Source of the DNA: Megaleporinus macrocephalus
Taxonomy: Eukaryota; Chordata; Actinopteri; Characiformes; Anostomidae
NCBI GenBank assembly: GCA_021613375.1
Contig: CM038720.1
Location: forward strand, 5,108,462 to 5,172,461
DNA length: 64,000 nucleotides
Direction: 5' to 3'
Shown here: positions 61,940-64,000 of the stretch, one piece after another
Position numbering within the stretch: the first letter of the stretch is position 1
Layout of the letters: every line of letters begins with the position of its first letter
Made by a program: the position numbers and the translations under genes
The notes under the pieces: model-generated
The model's input: only the letters and a program-made list of their open reading frames with translations
The model's database searches: none
What the model was told of the DNA's origin: nothing

Positions 61940-64000
61940 GATTAATACATCCTATATGTACTGTCTTATTTAAGAGGGTAATATAACGTTTATGATAATT
62001 ATGCAGATATTTGTCTCGAAACTTACTTGTAGTACATGTGAATTTTGTCTTTTAGATATTGATTCTGTCCAAAGAAAAACAAGTGTCTCCAAAATAACTG
62101 TAGAGGAGAGGAGAAAAATCTTCTTTACTTGTAGTGTAAGCTGATGTAAAGACATTTTTATACTGAGTGTTTTTTGGAGCATTTGTATTGGTCCATTTAT
62201 CATGAAACTTTCACAGGACATAAAGAGCAGCTGTCATGTTCAAATGATATAAAAAGGAAAGTTGACATAAATGTTTTTCTGTAGACGTCAACGATATGTA
62301 GTGGTAAATACTTCATGTTAAGTAATTTATTGTAGCCCTAAACCTCCTGTTGTATTTGATAAATCATGTATATTCCAACGCTGGATCTAGAGGCCCACTG
62401 ATCTGGACGCTTTAGTTTTTTTTTTTTCATGTACCAATTTGGGGAAGGGTTGTTAATGAGCTAGATTTAATGTTAACAAAGTGTTTTAGGAGTGGGGAAA
62501 ACTCTAAAAAGGCCAGGGCAGTGCACCCCAAGGACCAGACATAGAGAACACTGCAATAGTACTATTCTGATCATCTGGTATCTTAAACAGCTCCACCGGT
62601 TTAGTTGTAAGACCTCTTGCTGTGTTATTGTGCGGGCATTTGTTCTATTTCAAATGCATTTTTTGAATACCTTTATTGTCAGAGCATTTAAACGTAATTC
62701 TGCACTGCCTGTGTTTCTTCTGAGTTTCATATTTACTGACCTTAATAAACTGTTTAACAACACTGATGCTTCTCACCCCAAACCCCAAGTCACAAGCAGT
62801 TTAAACAAGTCACAGAATTTGTTGTGCATTCCTGAGATGCATCCCCTGTGCATCCCCTTTAAAATAAATATGCTTATTTTTTGTAGAAAAATAGAGAAAA
62901 TAAATGTTCATTTAGTTTTATTCCTAATACTGCATATTTGTTCACAATATGGTGGCATGTGAAGCATGTCTTCAGCACAACTATAACATTTTTTTTCTTA
63001 ATAACATTTCTTAATAACATCACAGGTATCATACACAAAGAAAAAAAGCAAATGCCCTAAAACTGACCCTTGTACTCCCCAGAACATGTTAATTCGTTAA
63101 TGCTTCACTTTCCAGTGAAACAGTCATTAAATATGATCACGTCACTCTAGACCTGTAATTTTAATTTAAAATTTAGAGCCATTTGCTGCTTGTATTTGCA
63201 CATAGAGGTATTTGTCCACCACATTCAACCCATCCATGCAGTGAAACACCCCCAAAGTCACACATTAGTGAGCACATGGCCTATGGTGTAATGTGTGCAC
63301 TTGCTAGGAGTGGTGGGAAATCTAACTTAAGTGCTTTGCTCAAGAGCACTTCAGTCATGACCTGTTGGTTCAGGGAACCAAACCGGCAACGTTTCAATCA
63401 CAAAATTAATTTCCTCACCTCCAGCCCATGACCCGCCCCTTCTGCTTGAAAGGCCAACCCAGCATTTAAGATGGTGGATTGGAATCTTGTAATTGACAGT
63501 ATTAAAAGGTGCACAAAGAAAAGAGAAAGGGTGAATATGTAAGGAGTTTGTTTTTTGTTGTTTTTTGTTAGAAGTCTTGTGGGGCTTCGCAACCCCAGGT
63601 CTTTCCTGAACTGTCTTGCTGTTTATATGTGTCTAGTTGATTGACTGCCAAAAGTTGACTGAGGAGTCTACGAGACCTTGGACAGGTGGAAAACTAAGTT
63701 GTCCTCAGGGGTGATGCCTTCAAGCTGTTCTTTTAGCACACTACCGTCCAAACGACCAATTCTCATCTCATAAATGGACCTCTAGTATTTCTAAGTAATG
63801 TTTGAGCTATGGCCATCTCTGGCTTTTAGTCAGCTTCTCTTTTACCAAGCACACCAACTCTCTAAAATGCTAGGTCGTGACACTTAATGTTACAGCACCA
63901 GCTGCGAGACGTTAAACAATTTTGAGATCTACAATTAAAAACAGAAGATATGAACTGGCAGAAAAAAAAATAATGTACAAATTAAATGTGTTGTACAAGT
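61940..64000. other. 3' flank of TAAR duplication unit C
   Basis: R1 repeat, inverted, at 62,150-62,240. The block 62,380-62,830 matches units A and B (AAAAAGGCCAGGGCAGTG, TTAATAAACTGTTTAACAAC). R2 repeat copy 4 lies at 63,180-63,480, and the distal block at 63,640-63,960. The 156-codon frame at 62,492-62,962 crosses this flank and shows no domain. No further receptor is seen before the window ends. Confidence 0.6.

Noticed and set aside
62492..62962. 156-codon plus-strand frame after the last TAAR
   Set aside because: The corresponding DNA in units A and B is not open, and the sequence shows no domain; it is a chance frame in a duplicated 3' flank.

Overview
This window looks like nuclear DNA of a teleost fish. 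It combines a cluster of single-exon trace amine-associated olfactory receptors (TAARs), an AIG1/GIMAP-type immune GTPase gene, and a dense mix of fish transposon families (Tc1-like, hAT-like, Ty3/Gypsy, single-ORF LINEs, fold-back MITEs, SINE-like repeats). Long AT, GT and TATC microsatellites add to this picture. The gene order does not let me name the species.

Layout. Positions 1-16,000 hold no gene I can recognise, only one weak exon candidate near 424-591. The rest of that stretch is MITEs, a LINE 3' fragment, a Tc1 fragment and three large minisatellites (about 0.81-1.03, 6.33-7.18 and 11.54-12.18 kb). Positions 16,077-19,184 (minus) carry a three-exon GIMAP-like gene that I assembled from phase-compatible splice sites. 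It encodes a predicted 407-residue protein with an N-terminal AIG1 domain whose P-loop is destroyed, a second AIG1 domain with an intact P-loop, and a C-terminal CALL prenylation box. A broken copy of its last exon lies at about 20.0 kb. Positions 20.2-28.6 kb are transposon remnants and GT-rich arrays.

From 29.3 kb to the right end the window is a TAAR array. Four genes have open reading frames: 29,348-30,325 minus, 40,885-41,910 minus, 52,615-53,634 plus and 60,920-61,939 plus. A fifth copy (35,491-36,491 plus) is broken by a 1-base frameshift, and a duplicated flank near 33.1-34.5 kb has no receptor in it. Four of the five copies lack the classical amine-binding Asp at 3.32 but carry Asp at 5.42, the arrangement known from the non-classical teleost TAAR clade. 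The 29.3 kb gene has Asn at both positions. A short promoter module (CCAAT-like motif, then a TATA box about 80-95 bases before the ATG) is shared by the intact copies and is damaged in the frameshifted one. TAARs normally act one per olfactory neuron, so these genes form a receptor repertoire rather than a pathway.

The spacers of the array are full of mobile DNA. At 42,461-45,927 lies a decayed LTR element with integrase upstream of reverse transcriptase (the Gmr1-like order) and a SCAN-like gag remnant. At 48.3-50.45 kb is a degenerate Gypsy relic of the ordinary RT-RNase H-integrase order. At 55,957-59,268 a LINE lies inside a Tc1-like element with a visible target-site duplication. Comparing duplicated flanks reveals empty sites for two hAT insertions, which date them after the local duplications.
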